Below are positions 36,291 to 50,382 of a DNA stretch of 64,000 nucleotides, in pieces. The stretch is from assembly GCF_040436345.1 (NCBI RefSeq), contig NC_133219.1:19495458-19559457 (forward strand). Reading direction: 5' to 3'. The DNA is from Pagrus major. Its lineage: Eukaryota; Chordata; Actinopteri; Spariformes; Sparidae. The first letter of the stretch is position 1; each line of letters begins with the position of its first letter. Position numbers and translations under genes: made by a program. The notes under the pieces are model-generated. The model had not been told where the DNA came from. It saw only the letters and a program-made list of their open reading frames with translations, and searched no databases.

Positions 36291-37954
36291 TAAAACTGGT
36301 TGTTGATCTGGTGATGTCTTCTGTGTGTGTGTGTGTCTGTGTGCTAAGGAATAATAATAATAAAAATCATCCTCAGGCCAGCAGGCAAACATCGTCTGGC
36401 ACAGCCACATGCCGGACAGACTGTCATCTCATGTTACCCAGCGGTCTTCTCCTCTACTTTGAACCTGTCTCGCTTCTCCTTTTCCAAAACAAAGCCCTTG
36501 GGGGTAAAAGGAAACAGAGTGACAGAGTCCTGTGTGGCTGATTCCTGGGAGTGATAGGTGGGGGTCCAGCTGTGGAAGAAGAAGGGTTCTTGTTGGAGCT
36601 AATTGAAATAACCTGGTCTGCTTGACGTAGAAGGCTTTGAAGTTTTCTGCTGTTTCCTAACCAGCAGTTGTGCAGTGCTCTATCCATTACCGGCTCCTGC
36701 ACACGCTGACTTGTTGCTGCTCCGTCACGCCTCGGGGACTCTTGGGACCCTATTGTTTTTCACATAATAACACATTCATGCCCTTTACGAGCATAAATAA
36801 GTACACATGAGCCCACGTCACATGTGGTGCTACCTGGTAATGAAACAGGTTCTGATACCCTCACAAAGGAGAAGTAAGCCTCCCTGTGCAACGCTGTCTG
36901 AGGTCTTTCCACAGAATCGGCTCGGATTTGACTCACTCACTGTATAATCTCCTAACTGAGTGCAAATTTCCCCGCTTTCATGTGTCAGTCAGTGCTTACA
37001 AGAGAGGCAATGGAGCAAGCTGCTGCGTCTGTTTGCAGAGTCAGATGCTGATTAATTGCGTATGGATGAAAGTGGAGGGTTTTTATCTCCATGGGGGCCT
37101 GTTGTAACCTTGAATGTTTACGCTCGCTTATCATCCCAACAACCCGGCGTAATTAGTTCAATCTATTTCAAACACAACTAAATGCTAATGCGTTCTGTGG
37201 AAGCCTGTTGCTTTCACGTGGGACTTTTCCCATTTCTCAGATCTGCTCTACATCCCCGGATTATGAAGAAAGGCTTCTGAAGTGGCTTTTGGATGAGGCT
37301 TTTGTTTTGGGGGTGGTTTTTTTTGTTTCATGTCAACTTCAGCTTTGCAGGTGTGCTTTGTCCCTTACCTCCTAATACCTCACGGCTGAGCAGCACCTTC
37401 TGATGTTAACTCCTAATTTTAAGGCGTAGGTTGAAATAAAGATGGATTTCAGGATTAAGGTGTTTGCCCAAACACAGAGTTTTGTGTTTGAGTTTGTCGC
37501 TGGCAACGGGAACACTTAATGTTGGGGAGAAGATTTTAGCAAAGTCAGCTAATCCTAAGGTAGATAAAAAACAAGCTTTGCTTTTTTTTTTGCTTCTAGT
37601 TTTCTTATACTTTGTTTCTTAATTCTCTTTTCCCAATACGGGACAATTGTAAAAACCAATTGAAAAGAAATATTTCACAGGTAAGGTAGGTCAAAATCCC
37701 CCAAATCTCTTGCACATACTGTATCAATGCACTGCATAAATACACACGTAAATACATTCATATATATGCAATCATTGCGCCAACACAAAGGAAAACAGAA
37801 AAAATATAGATATTTATCTTACATTGTAAAGCAACACTATGTAACTTTTTAACCATAAAATAACAGCTTCAGAATCACTTTGATGGTACAGTGTCTTGTA
37901 ATAGGGTGAATGGTGTCTCTTGTTTCTGCACTGTGTAGCTTCAGTGAGAGGATT

Positions 37955-38260
37955 ACACAAAAACTATAGAAGAGATTTCCACAAAACTTGGATCGAGGAC
38001 GGGTCTCGGTGCAGAATAGACCCTGCTAGCATTCGGCGTGGATCCGGATCAAGAGGCGGATCTAGGATTTTTTTCCCACTTACTTTCACACTGCCAGATC
38101 GGGTGTTTTTCGACATATTTGTTAATTTTTCGGGGAATAACAAAATAATAGATCTTAATAAAACATATATGGCATATTTAGATTGTTGGTATCTATGAGA
38201 ACACAATGGGACTGTTGGACCTTGGTGGAGGTATGTTCTCTACTGAGTGCCATTCTAGTT
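37955..38260 (+). repeat. Interspersed repeat containing GCGTGGATCCGGATCAAGAG
   Basis: The block runs from AGAAGAGATTTCCACAAAAC through GGATCCGGATCAAGAGGCGG to GGTGGAGGTATGTTCTCTAC and TGCCATTCTAGTT. I recall this consensus as repeated in very different animal genomes, but no class can be assigned. It may sit inside another short element beginning near 37829 (AAAGCAACACTATGTAAC). Confidence 0.6.
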
Positions 38261-39689
38261 TATTAATTGACTCAGATCTTAAAGCAGTGTTACCAATCTT
38301 TTTTTTTTATATAGAGGGCAAGTGTTAGCACACTAAGCATGCAGAACTCACGCTGAAGTCCACTGTACAACCCAAAATTGAACCTCACTTTCAGTGAGGA
38401 CTCAAACACAAACTGCTCCTGACATTACCACTCAGTATAACTTTATCACTCTCGGGCCAGCTACTAGTGTTCCACCTTCTCAGTTATCAACATCACAGGC
38501 TGAGCTTCATCCCCTGAGGCAATGTAATCCACTCAGCGGCCGTTAGGACCCAGGGCTCGTTTTTCATTGGAGTCAGTTCTTTTTATACTGGAGCACGTCA
38601 TTCTCCCAGGCCACAGAAAAGGCAGATACCTCACTTTACTACACCACAGATGAGCGTAGCAGAGCAAAACAGACCCGGCATGCCCAATCCACCCTTACAG
38701 ATGTTCGTCCTAGACCATGCCCAACACAGGAAGCCATTAAAGAGCGAATCAATCAGTCGGCACTGTGGAAACCGAGGGGGACAAACCTCCATGGAAAGCT
38801 TGTGGAGGGGCACATTGCCAGGGGAGTGAGATACACTACGCAGCTTGTACCAAATATAAATTCATTGCAGACTCTTGGAAACTTGTGTTTTCATAAACAC
38901 GAGAACTGGGTGGAAGCGATTTCCCGATTTGGAGTGATTCAAATGCAAAGCAGTGGAGGGCACTGACAAAAGACTAGTGACAGGAGAAAATAAATAAAGA
39001 ATTGTTAGCGTTCGCCTCTTATTTGCCTAGAGGGGAAATATTTTCAAAGCTCATTCTCATCCTGAGGAAATCATTTTAGTGGTGATAATCCTCAAACAAC
39101 ATTCCCCTCTGATTTCTCAACTGAACAGAATACAAACCATTTTCAAAATCCTTTATGCGCGGATCAACCGTTCTCATGAATAAAGATGTGCATCATTGCA
39201 CTTTCTTTACAGCGAGCCAAGATGAAGTTGTGCTCTGTCCTGCTTGTTTGTTTCCCTTTGAAGAAGTTCATTCCTTGCAGAAAATTTCCTGTGACCCTGC
39301 TTCACTAGTCTCCATATCTCTTTTTACCAAATTTGACCCCATACTGTAACGCTTCAGTCATCTGCTTCAGTCAGATCCCATTTACAGCCACATGTTTTAT
39401 TGTTGTGTGGTCTTTAATTTACTCAGTAGAGTCGGCAAACACCAATAGATCTTGTAGGATTTGGCATCTCTTGCATTTAGATTCCTTTTCCATAACTTGA
39501 AATGTATTTCTTTTAGTCATTAATTTATTGTGACGTGTCGCTGGCAGACATTAACAACAAAGGGCTGTCTGAGGGAGAATCTTCAATCACTAGATATAAT
39601 CTGTCGAAGGATGACTTTATCCCCATATACCTTAGGTTTCAGTATGTAAAGCTGTTATTCCTTGACTCTAGATTTATGATAGCACCTGT

Positions 39690-39960
39690 CTGTTAGCACA
39701 ACTAAACTGTTCCAGCAGGCATGGGAATTCCCATCAAATCCAGCTCCAGAATCCCCCGGATCATCAAGAACTTTGTTCTTGCCATCAGCGATAAAGCTTT
39801 GCAATCCTCCCCAACCATTACGCTTAATGATCTGCTTAACTAGCCGCGCAACGCCAAAGCTAGTTCCAAGAAGAAAGACAACTTCAAAAGGCACATATTC
39901 CTCCACGCCTGGTTTGTGTTTTCCCCCTTTTTTCTCTTTATCGCGCACCATGGAACTTGT
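39690..39960 (+). repeat. Possible decayed LINE 3' coding end
   Basis: One plus frame reads SSRTLFLPSAIKLCN, which resembles the C-terminal FLPSAIRLYN-type motif of fish LINE reverse transcriptases. On the other strand a 104-codon open frame spans the same bases, with a hydrophobic stretch VVFLLGTSFGVARLV but no recognised domain. The LINE reading is preferred, at low confidence. Confidence 0.3.
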
Positions 39961-40928
39961 CCGATGCACAGATATGATAAAGACGGAATTAAATCCCTGC
40001 TCTGTGTACGTGGAGTTTCATCTAAGGATTTGTTTGTGTGTGTCTTTCTGTGTGTGGGTGTGCATACAGTTTGAAGTCCTGTCAGTAGTAGTACACAGAC
40101 ACCACACACATACAGTGTACATATCTTTCAAATGAAACCGTATCAGCTGGTGCTAGCCCAGACTTGCCTCCGTCTCATCTTTTTCATTTTCTGACATTAG
40201 AGCCTTAATTAAGAAGCATCTTAATATTCAGTGATTTCAACATGCAGTGCTTCTTCGTGATCATTTTATCTGGTGAAAGTAGGGTGTTTGTCTGCTCCAT
40301 TTATATCCTATTGATTTTAATGTGAGTGCATGAGATGACAAACTCGCGATTGTTTATGCAGTCATCTGCTCACTTTCAAGACTTCTGCACTTTTGTATCT
40401 AGTTAGCCCACATTCTCAGGCCCTAGGGGCAGGTATTGTTTACTGTCTAGACACACTTGCTTGTGGTATCTCTGAGTGTTCCTCTCTGTGTGTGTCTGTG
40501 CATATATCTGCTTCTGAATGTGTGATTCATATCAGGGGGGCATTGAAGGTCCTTCATTTTTCTCCCTTGGTCTTTCAGCATTTGTTGTCTCTTCCTGAAC
40601 CGACAAGGTCAGAGAGCTCATAAGTATTCATGTCCCCGTCCCCGCTCAGCCCCGCGCTAATTGAGAAGACACAGCAGCCACAGCATCATCAGGTGAATTT
40701 CTTGTTATTCATATTTATGTAAGGGAAGGGGAGTTCCTCTTTGTTTCACTTCTGTCTTTCAGAACAGTTTGTGGTTAGTGTTTTTGACAATGGTTATGCA
40801 GGTACCACGCTATACATTCATCACTGTCAAGTGCAGTGAATACAGTGGCTGTCCATATAAACAATACAATACACCATGCAGGTATTTAAAAAGCATTTTT
40901 TCTTTGCTCAAGTTTTTCAATTAATTAA

Positions 40929-41220
40929 TTAAAGGTGCACTCTGTAGTTTTGGAAAGTCTCAGAAAATTCAGAAAGGCAATATTTACAATGTAACTAAGG
41001 TCATAATACAAACTAAAACAATGATTTGATGTATTTCCAGAACTGAATAAACAAGCAATCCTCAGAAGGGAATAAGATCCCAAGAACGCTGTTGAAGGTA
41101 GGAGGAGGCTACTTTGAAGGGTCTTACAAATATAAACAAAGTCAAACAGTATGAAATTGTGTTGTCCTTGGAGGACAGTGCATGTATTTAGTTTATTGAG
41201 TCATGACAATCCATCTTTCC
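40929..41220. mobile_element. TTAA-flanked MITE, family B, copy 1 (right end lost)
   Basis: It starts TTAAAGGTGCACTCTGTAGT. The interior (CTGAATAAACAAGC, CTCAGAAGGGAATAAGATCC, TATTTAGTTTATTGAGTCATGA) matches the copies at 50383 and 53597. No matching right terminus was found, so this copy is truncated or overwritten near 41220. Confidence 0.7.
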
Positions 41221-41810
41221 TCATGTTTTTGCAAAAATATTACCCTCAAAATATGAGTGTAGGGAGGTTCGAGAGGCTGTAACTATGAAAAAAAGAGAAA
41301 AGTGTACAAAAAGAACAATTACCATCAACAACTCAATTACTAGTGAAAAGGCAACCAGATGAACTCACAAACAAAGAAGCACATGGCCGAACATTCAGAC
41401 GATATAATCATATGTGTATTATTAACACAATATCAGTATTTCATTAATAGTAATTCATTATTTTTTAATATCACGTTTATCGTGAATATTGTGATATTGC
41501 ATCACCCCTAATTGAATACATTTAAATAAACCTCTGTTGCTGATTCAGCCGATCACCACAAGATAAATCTGTATTTCACAGTAGACAGAGTTTTTAAATC
41601 TGAGTGTGCGGCAACTTTCCCACACCAGTGGATCTGTCGGGTGGCGTTTTACGTCAACCAGCAAAGATTGGTTTGCTACAGCTGAAGGACGCCATAGCGA
41701 GAAAGTAGGAGTATAGTAGTGCCCACTGAGTCACACACACCTGACAGTGTTTGTGTAATTACTCTACCTGCCAGAAGGGGGAGACAAAGGTTCCGCTATG
41801 CAGATTTAAA

Positions 41811-42060
41811 TAGTTAAAGCTGCTGTAAGTGATTTATTTTTGTTAAAATGTTATACATGTTATATAGTGTTTGGTCAGTAACCCCTGTCTCTCCTCCCCC
41901 TGCTCATTCAGTAAAAGAGAAAAGAACATTTCTGGTATCCCTGCCCATTTTATCCAATCAGGACAGAGAACTCCATAAAGAGGCGGTCCTGTTTGCTTGT
42001 GCTGCAGGATCCTCCTGTTTGCTGCTGTTGTATGTCTGGTGAATACCACTGCGCGTTCAC
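41811..42060. repeat. Probable interspersed repeat starting TTAAAGCTGCTGTAAGTGAT
   Basis: The start has the TTAAAG form seen in the other TTAA elements here, and the interior resembles a fish repeat I recall (CCTGCCCATTTTATCCAATC). The right terminus is not evident. Confidence 0.35.
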
Positions 42061-45000
42061 GTGTTGACGTAGTCAGGAGGCAGGGGATTGCTAACTGCAA
42101 AACGGACAGGAAGGTAGCTTTAATAGTAATCTGTGCGCTTTTATTAGAGAGTAGTAGTAATCATAATACACATGTACTCAAACATAATGAGAAAATGCTG
42201 TTTATTATGTGTTAACTGATGCTACAGCATGCCTCTGTTGTACCCTCTACATGCCTCTGAATGGTTAAATAGTTAACATTACCCTGTGTGGGTTTTTTTT
42301 TTCGTTTTTTTTTCGTTTTTTACAAAAGGAGAGTTGTTAGCCTGTACTTTAAAAGTGTGTCACACAATAAAACAATTTGAATCATCACGGGGTTTGGAAC
42401 AATTTCTTCATCATCAGAACTCTCTGCGTGCTGATGCCTTTTTCTTTTTCTTTTTTTTTTGCCCCTACCCTCCACTGAATATAACAAATAGTTATTTATG
42501 CAATTTAAATACAACCAGCAGTAATCTCTTGGTGCAATTCTCTTGAAGTGTCTCACTGTGCGACACAATGTAATTCTCTGAACTGGACTGAAATCTTCCA
42601 ACTTGCTTTCCCTTCAGTTTCAGTGTGATTTGTAGGCAAGGATTTGTCATGCTTTCTCAGTGTTTAAATATTGCATGGAGGACATGGTTTCCTCTGACTA
42701 GTTTCATTTCATAATTGGGACTGAGATGTAGTGGGAGACCTGCCAAACATCAGCACAACATGGTTTATTAACAGTGACTGTGCAGGGGAATGGAGTTTAT
42801 AAACCTTGAAGCTTGAAACCATAAACCTGCAAACATACATTCGTTTCTGCATTGTGTGGCCTGAAATATGGTACATGGCTTGTGTCACTGTATATCTGAC
42901 TCTATAGGACTGTGTCTCTGTTTCCACTGGGTCGCCAAATGTTTAGCTGCTCAAATGGAATATGACGTCAGGACGCTTTTCATCTTCTTGTTGTTCCACT
43001 ATTGTAAACATCGTAGCCATACCAAAGTTTGCATCCTGAAAGTGTGTTTCTCATCAGTGGTTTACACTTGCATATGGTGGATTGTGGTTCTTACATTGCG
43101 TTCCATGAATGGATGGAACGACAAAGACACCCATCAGAGGATGTTTGCAATGTTGTCGAGCTTCACGTGGGGGAAAAAAGAGGTGCAGTGTAAAAACAAG
43201 TCTGGCCTCAATATGCCCCACAAAGCTCAAACCCCCTGGAGTTGTTTGTGCGCAGTAAGAGTATTTGGATTGATTTAATGTGGTGACCACTTTCTAAAAT
43301 CCTTTGAAGACCAGGCCCAGACAACTCTCAAAAGAAAATGCACCACTTACAAACGTAAAGAAAACATTCACATAATTGTATTTGTTCTGATTCAGCACAA
43401 CAAGGTTTCCTAGAATCTGGGGACAACTATGCCCAAGTAGACATACATCAAGTGTCATTCCAGCCCAGTGGAGAACACTCATATGAGCTCTGGTACCACG
43501 GCTTTGGTCCTCTGTGCTCCATATCGTTCTTCAAGTAGAATAGTGTTGATGATCTTTTGCCATTAAAAGCTCTTTTTGAGTGTGAGCCTGATGTGGTTTC
43601 ATTGTCAGCCCACAACAAAAGTTTTCCTCAGGATTATTGCCACAAAGCGGCCCACTGCATCGGGAAATTGTTTCATGGCGGGAAGAGCAACATCGCTGGC
43701 CAATAAGGCTCTTTTCCTGGTCTGTGATGAGTTAATAAGACGACATTTTTTGACTTGAATGATGATTGTGTTTGCCGTGATGTCCTTATTTCTTTGTTGG
43801 CGGTAAAGGGTGAATCAGAAAAAGAAAAGTTGTTGAGTTGTTTTGATATATTCTGTTGATCACAGTCCTTCAATCAGTGAAGAATGATGTTCAGCAGGAA
43901 CACTGTAGTCCTTCCAGAAGATTTACATGTTCAAGTGAAACTTTGCTGTAGCATTACAATCAGTGGTATGTGGCTAGAAATATCCAGATGAGTCCAAATG
44001 AATGCTTGTGATGTTCTCTGTCTACTAGTAAATAGCAACTGTTTGAAAACACTTTTGCAACACCAACTATATAATTTTTTTTGATAATATGTTGTTGTGT
44101 TGACAGCTTGTTCCATTGTCCCCAAGAGGCCAATAAATCAATTAAACCAAAAATCCTTTTCGGCAAGTCTTGCCACTTGGCAGCTGTCTTGGCAACTCTC
44201 CTAGGCAGTTATTTCAGGCTAACAAGACCAGGCCCCAATCTAAATGACTGGGGAGGGAGCCAGAACGTCACTTTCAGCAGCAACAGCTTAAAAATTTGGT
44301 ATCTTTGCCCCAAAATAAGGTTTAAGACGCCTTTAGCGCAAGATGTCAGTTTCACGACACCAGCTTCTTATACAGCTCAATCCAGAGTGCCACAATGTGA
44401 CGCTGTCAGCTCATTCCACAAGAGTACTTGAACAAATGTGAGTTGAATGTCTAATGATTGAATAACCTCACCCTTCTTGGTAATCCTGTGCATTGTCATG
44501 ACATCCTCCCCTTCCATGCCTATTAAAAGTCCGTCTGCAGCTGCACCAAATCGGTTGAAACTGTTGTGAATCTCAACAGTCAATGCAACAACGATTGGCT
44601 GATATCTTTCTTGGTTCGGCCCTGATAAAGCACGCGATTGGCTTTTTGGGGGGAAGGGGCAGGATTGGTGTCATACATCTGCCATCTCTGCCGCGTCTGT
44701 TCGAAATACTTTAAGTGGTTTGTCTCCTCAAGACATACCTCAAGGTATTTGATGTGAATATTTATCCAATAATGTTTTTGCATCAGCAAACATTGTTGTG
44801 TTGATTTTTGTAACTGAATTTGATGTCGTAACCGTTTTTTTGTATTTTTTTTGTAAAGACTAATTTGCTTCTTATTTTTCAAAAATTTCTCAGCACTGCT
44901 GCTACTGCTGCCACCCTATTTCAAATAAAAGTTACAGCGTCACCCAATAAATCAGTCACTTTTATATGTTTTCCCAAAAATGGAATGATCACTTATGCAG

Positions 45001-46168
45001 GGACCAGGCTCTGGTTTACAAGGGCCCTTTGAGGCAGATGGACAAGGAGCAAAACATGACTGCCTGGCATCCACTGTGGTTAAAAGACGGCTACTGGGTT
45101 GATCATTCACATCTTGTGTTTACTTCTCTTGTTCCCTGCTGCTCAAACCGGACAAACAACCGATGCAAAGTCATCACATCAACCCACGCAGGCTGTCCTC
45201 TTGAGGGACAATGCTAGTTGAGTTGATTACATTTCTATATTTCTCTGTTACTAGCTCATCTGTGCTTGAATAAAATGTTATGTTGAATCTTAATTTTATA
45301 GGTTTGGCCAGTTTAATCATGAGGTTGTTCTTACAAAGTTAATCTAGAATTATGAATTTGAGGGGAAAGTGAAATTGAAAGTGTCTCAAAATAGACATAA
45401 ATAAGTTCAATGAAATTTGACTTAACGTTAATAAACAGGCTACGTTCTGCTTTCTGTCTCTGTGTTTTCTGTCATCACTGCAACACTTGAGAAGTGTTCA
45501 CACACTCGAGCCTTTTTCCATTTTAATTGTTGTCTGTGAGCTTCTGTAAAGCCTGCTTGTTCTCATTATAAAAATTTCTCAGTGCTTTTACAGTGTGTCA
45601 GAACCCTGTTAACTGCTAAGAGCTCAGAGCACGATGACATTGCTAAAAAGAACAGCCACGCGGTCAGACAAGTTTCGAACAAATCCCCAGGTGAGCCAGG
45701 AAGAGATTAACAAATTTACCACCCAACTGTCTGTTGGTCACATTGCTCACAGTCTACAGAGTTTTCTAGGGTCAACGTTGACCTATGAATGTACTTACAA
45801 TAGGTGTGTGCACTGGGCATTGATGGCTTATTATAGACTGGCATCTATTATAGACTGTTCCGTCCTTCACTCATCCTTCCTCTGTTTCTGTCTGTTTTCT
45901 ATTGTTTCTCCTCTCGTGGTCTTCATTTTTTACGGACATAAAGTCGAGCGATGTTACAATAAACATTCCAAGGGGTGTCACCCACCCGGAGCCTAATTAG
46001 AGACCTGGGAGGCCTAGCAAGATGGATGATGCCTGTGTGTGTCAGCGGAGGGAGGCGGAGGAGGAGGGGTTGTGGTGTTCCAGTGGCTGCTGGTTACGTG
46101 CAGGTGGCTGGCTGTAAACGTTAGCTTTTATCTTGGCTTTGAACACGGGTGAGCTCAGGGGCCCGTAC

Positions 46169-46170
<2 letters not shown>

Positions 46171-46230
<60 letters not shown>
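46171..46230. repeat. GT microsatellite, 30 units
   Basis: Perfect GT dinucleotide run of 60 bases. Open frames of alternating Cys/Val or His/Thr here are artefacts. Confidence 0.97.
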
Positions 46231-46234
<4 letters not shown>

Positions 46235-46936
46235 GACAGGAGTTGAGAGAAGATGTCGGTTGGGGGGTTGATACTGGGACAGATAGGGCCAGAGGCAGTC
46301 ATTTGTCAAGGGGAGCCTACTTCAGCAGAGCTTTGCTGGGGTCAGAGAGTGACACCATAATGTGTGTTGTGTTTTGTGTGCAACCACTAATGATGTGGAT
46401 CATATAGACACTGATGTGGCCTTGTGGGGGTTGTAGGCCGGGTCGAACAGACTTCAGACAACAACCAGATGCTTTCGTTGAGTAATCGCATTGACTCACT
46501 GTGTCCCCCATAGGAGTAGACAGAAGAAGTTGTGCGTCAAGCTTGTTTTGGTTTTAATTAATGTAATGAGCCAAGCGATGGCAGAGATTATTTCTGGCAC
46601 TGAGGAGAACGATCCCGACAGCAAACAGTGACTCAGTGGTGATGTCAAAGAGGGAGACAAAATCGCCATCCTTCTTCTTGTCATGTTGCTGCCAACAGGG
46701 TGCCAGACAGACTTCCGCGAATCCCCTAAATTTAAAAAGAGGCAAGGTGTGTACTCCACTCATTTTAAAGCACCGATTTAGAACATCTTTTAAATATTCA
46801 TTTTGAAGATATCTTTTTGAGATTTTTCTCTGAGCATTGCTGTTTAAATTCCCATTGTACAATGTCAAAATTTGTCTTTCCAAAACGATATCCTGATTTC
46901 GCTGGATAATCCATAAACCAATGTACTGTGATCCTC

Positions 46937-47262
46937 TTAAAGGTCCGGTGTGTAGGATGTAGGGTCACAAATGGAATGTAAAATGCATAATTTTGTTTTC
47001 ATTGGCATATAATCACCTGAAACTAAGAACTGTTGTGTTTTCCTTGCATTTTTTTTTTTGGGAGAGGAAGCAGGTCTGCCATATTGCACCACCATGCTTC
47101 TACAGTAGCCTTCAAGGGACAAACCAAACAATGACTCTAGAAAAGGTCCTTTTGTGGATTTAGTGGCCATCAGAGGGAAGGATGAGGGGAGGGTTGTGCA
47201 GTTGGTTGCAATCTGCAACCTCACCAGTAGATGTCACTAAATCCTACACACTGGACCTTTAA
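46937..47262. mobile_element. TTAA-flanked MITE, family A, copy 2
   Basis: It starts TTAAAGGTCCGGTGTGTAGG and ends CCTACACACTGGACCTTTAA, with TTAA at both ends. It is 326 bp and lacks the nested GC-rich insertion present in copy 1, so it shows the ancestral form. Confidence 0.92.
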
Positions 47263-47370
47263 AGCTGCAAGTAATGATTATTTTCATTACAGATAATTCT
47301 GCCAGTTACTTTCTAAATTTATCAGCTAATTGTTTCGTCTCCAAGATGTCTGAAAGTATTGAATTTGAGG
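47263..47370. repeat. Interspersed repeat starting AGCTGCAAGTAATGATTATT
   Basis: It directly abuts the MITE's right TTAA. The same motif appears inverted at about 60340-60440 (ATGAAAATAATCATTAGTTG, then CAGCT). I recall GCTGCAACTAATGATTATTTT as a common fish repeat start; the class is uncertain. Confidence 0.5.
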
Positions 47371-50300
47371 TTATCATTAGGAATGTAGTGATGGAAGCAT
47401 GTTGTTGTTTTTCTTGAGAGGTTACTGTGTTTGAATACCTGTTCTCCTGTTCCACTGTGATTTTTGTATATCATGTTTTATATGTTGCATTAATTATTTT
47501 GCTGTGATTTTGTTTGGCTTCTACCTGGGACAGGTCAAAGGGACTTCCTGGCGAAATTAAGGTGACATTAAGAAAAAAAGAAAAGCCAGTCACCGTTTCC
47601 TAGAGTTGAGTTGCTTGTTTTGTCCAAGCAACATTCGAAAAAAACCCTGAACTATTCAATATACGATACTCTAACAAGGAAAAGCGGCAAATCATTTTTG
47701 TAGTCTGGTGTGGCAGGAATGTCAAAGACTCAAAACCTGGATTAATGAACACCAAACCTGTCTGCATGGTTTGATACAAGTGAATATATGCTTTTATTTT
47801 ATTTCATTTTTTTGATTAATCTTGTGGTTTCTCTGTCTCTCTCTGATGAAACAAAATTACATATCAAAATAACATTTTTTCGTGCCACACTTAAAAGCTT
47901 TGAGCGCCTCAGGTACAATGCAGCCAAAGATTCTCCCGGATGCCAAGAAGAAAAGCATAGAAGGAGAAATAGTTTTGACCACAAAGGGGAGAAATGTGGC
48001 ATTAAGATTCAGGGCCAGGCCCTCATGTTTACCCGAGAGGAAACAAGGACATGACATAGTCTTGGCTCCTGGATTTGTGAATTCAAAGCATCTGGGCCAA
48101 CTTCTAATTCAGCTATGCATAACTTCCCATTGGCAGGCAGGTCAGGGATGCCAGAGTACTTTCTAATACATCTCAGTGGATTATTCTTGCTATGACCTCC
48201 AGCCTCAGCCTTGCATAACTCAGCAGGCAGGATACACTGGCGAAGAGTGAAGGGCTCAGCGCTCACTGTGGACACCCATGCTAAAAAATGCGCACACGGC
48301 ACAGCGAAGAACTTTGGACACTTGTTATCTGATGCTCTGGACACATTAAAAAAAAAAGAGCTGAACTGCTTAAAAGGCAAAATGCCAAACAAATAAAGTG
48401 TGAATGTCATGTGTGGAAGGGCCAAGTTTTATCTGAAGAGAGAAAAAAGACAGAACAGAATTACTGTAACTCCAGCAGACCACGAGGAATGCGGCCAGGC
48501 AGCGTGTACAGACAAGCCCAACATGTGATCACACACACATACACACACGCACAGAAGACAAAGGAAGCCTTGCTACCATAACTGAACAGCATCACTGACT
48601 GATAGCAGGGAAAATGGGAGGTAATGACAGGAGTCCAATTCTGGTTGATTTTCATATGGACACAGTCGATTATATTCAGCCTGAGGGCACTGAGACTGCT
48701 TTGTAGGGTCACATGCTCTTAACATGTCACATACTAAATGATGCAAACAATGTATATGATGCAGTGATGGAAGAAGTATCCAGCTCAAGGAATTACCTCA
48801 ATGTAAAATACTTTGCAAGAGGTTCTTCAAAATCTTACTTAAAAGTAAAATATGTATTCATGTATAAACAAGACCACTGATATGTATTTTGTTGAGTTGT
48901 GTACTTACATCATCCCAGATGTTTCCAACAATGTTCAAACCCAGAGAAAGTCCACAAGTTTAATCAAGGTAATGTTGCGTTTCATTAGATCGCCACATCA
49001 GATGGATTTTCATCAGCAGTGGTGGTTGTTTAATGGTGTATACAGCAACAGTGAAGCGACTTTGACGTCGGCCAACTCTGCGGATCGCTGCTGCAGTCAG
49101 GGTGATAAACAGGAGTGAAGATAAATCAATTTTTTAATCTCAAAAATTAAAAGTTCTCTCTGAAGTATGGCTCCTGTAAGTGTTGCAGTATATTACCATG
49201 TATTAGATTATCAAAAGTACTACAATATACGGCTGCATAGATGTGTGAGAAACATTTTAAGGCTGCAGCTAATCAAACTTGAGCTCATTTAAACTACTTT
49301 ATATACTGATAAGTAGTTGATCTATAAACATTCATCATGTTTTGTATGTGAAATATTACGTTGCAAAGTAACTACAGCTGCAAAATACATGTAATAGAGT
49401 TTAAAGTACAATATTTACCTGTGAAAGGTAATAGAGAATACCTATAAAGTAGCAGAAAATGAAAGAAAAGTAATAAAGAGTAAAAATACCTCAAAATTGT
49501 ACTAAAGTACAGCTTTGGAGTAAATTTAGTTAGTTATTTTCCACAACTAATACATGCATTTAGACTGAAAACCAGCTTCAGTTTCAGAAAAGGTTTGCTT
49601 ATAATAAACTGTCAGTTTGCCTGAATCATAATAAATCTCTTTCCCTCCAACAGTTTCAGCCTTTTACTGTAATATAAGTGCAGTTTTTACCAGCCAGTAT
49701 CTGAAGGCCGCACAGTTACATTTCTCAAAAGGGCACACGTCATGCTAGATTACTTTCCCTGCGCACCCCATCTCAACCCCGTCGGTTTTGGCAAAATAAA
49801 TGTTGGGCCTTTTTTCTTCAAGAGGGCTGAGATCATACTGGATTTTCTATTTTTAGGCTGACTGCTTTTGGCTTTGGACACCTCCTCACATTGCTGCTCG
49901 ATGCTAGCAGTGAAACACACGAGGGAGCTGTTTCACACTGAAGGTGAGGCTGTCAGTCTGATGGCAAAGAGGTGCATGGCACTTACGGTGACAGTGCACC
50001 TGTTACTAACTGGGGAGTGAGGTAAGAAAAGCTTCAGAGGAGACATGTGAAGGGAAAGTCAAACAACGAGTGTAATTAATATGTTTTCACGTCCTGATTT
50101 TTCATCTGATGTGTTGAATTTCCTTCAGGGTGAACATTTATACAAACATATCACCAGCTTTAAAGTGATGGACTGAATCTGCTCATATGCCCCTCAGTTT
50201 AGAAAAAGAAAACATTGCAGCATTTTTCCCCCCTTTTTTTTTTGATTAAAGAAGAATCACATAAAGCACTGTGGACATAAACAACTAAATCTGACCCTAA

Positions 50301-50382
50301 GAGGGGAGTCTTTCTAGACAGATTCCCCAAATGTCACCCAGGGACTTCCAGCCATCCACACCAAAGGCCTTACTTTTATTTA

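Noticed and set aside
44690-44710. GTTCGAAAT resembling a tRNA B box
   Set aside because: No A box at the right distance and no cloverleaf; other similar hits (33166, 41267, 45674) also fail.
46042-46309. Minus-strand frames of alternating His and Thr
   Set aside because: Artefact of the 30-unit GT microsatellite.
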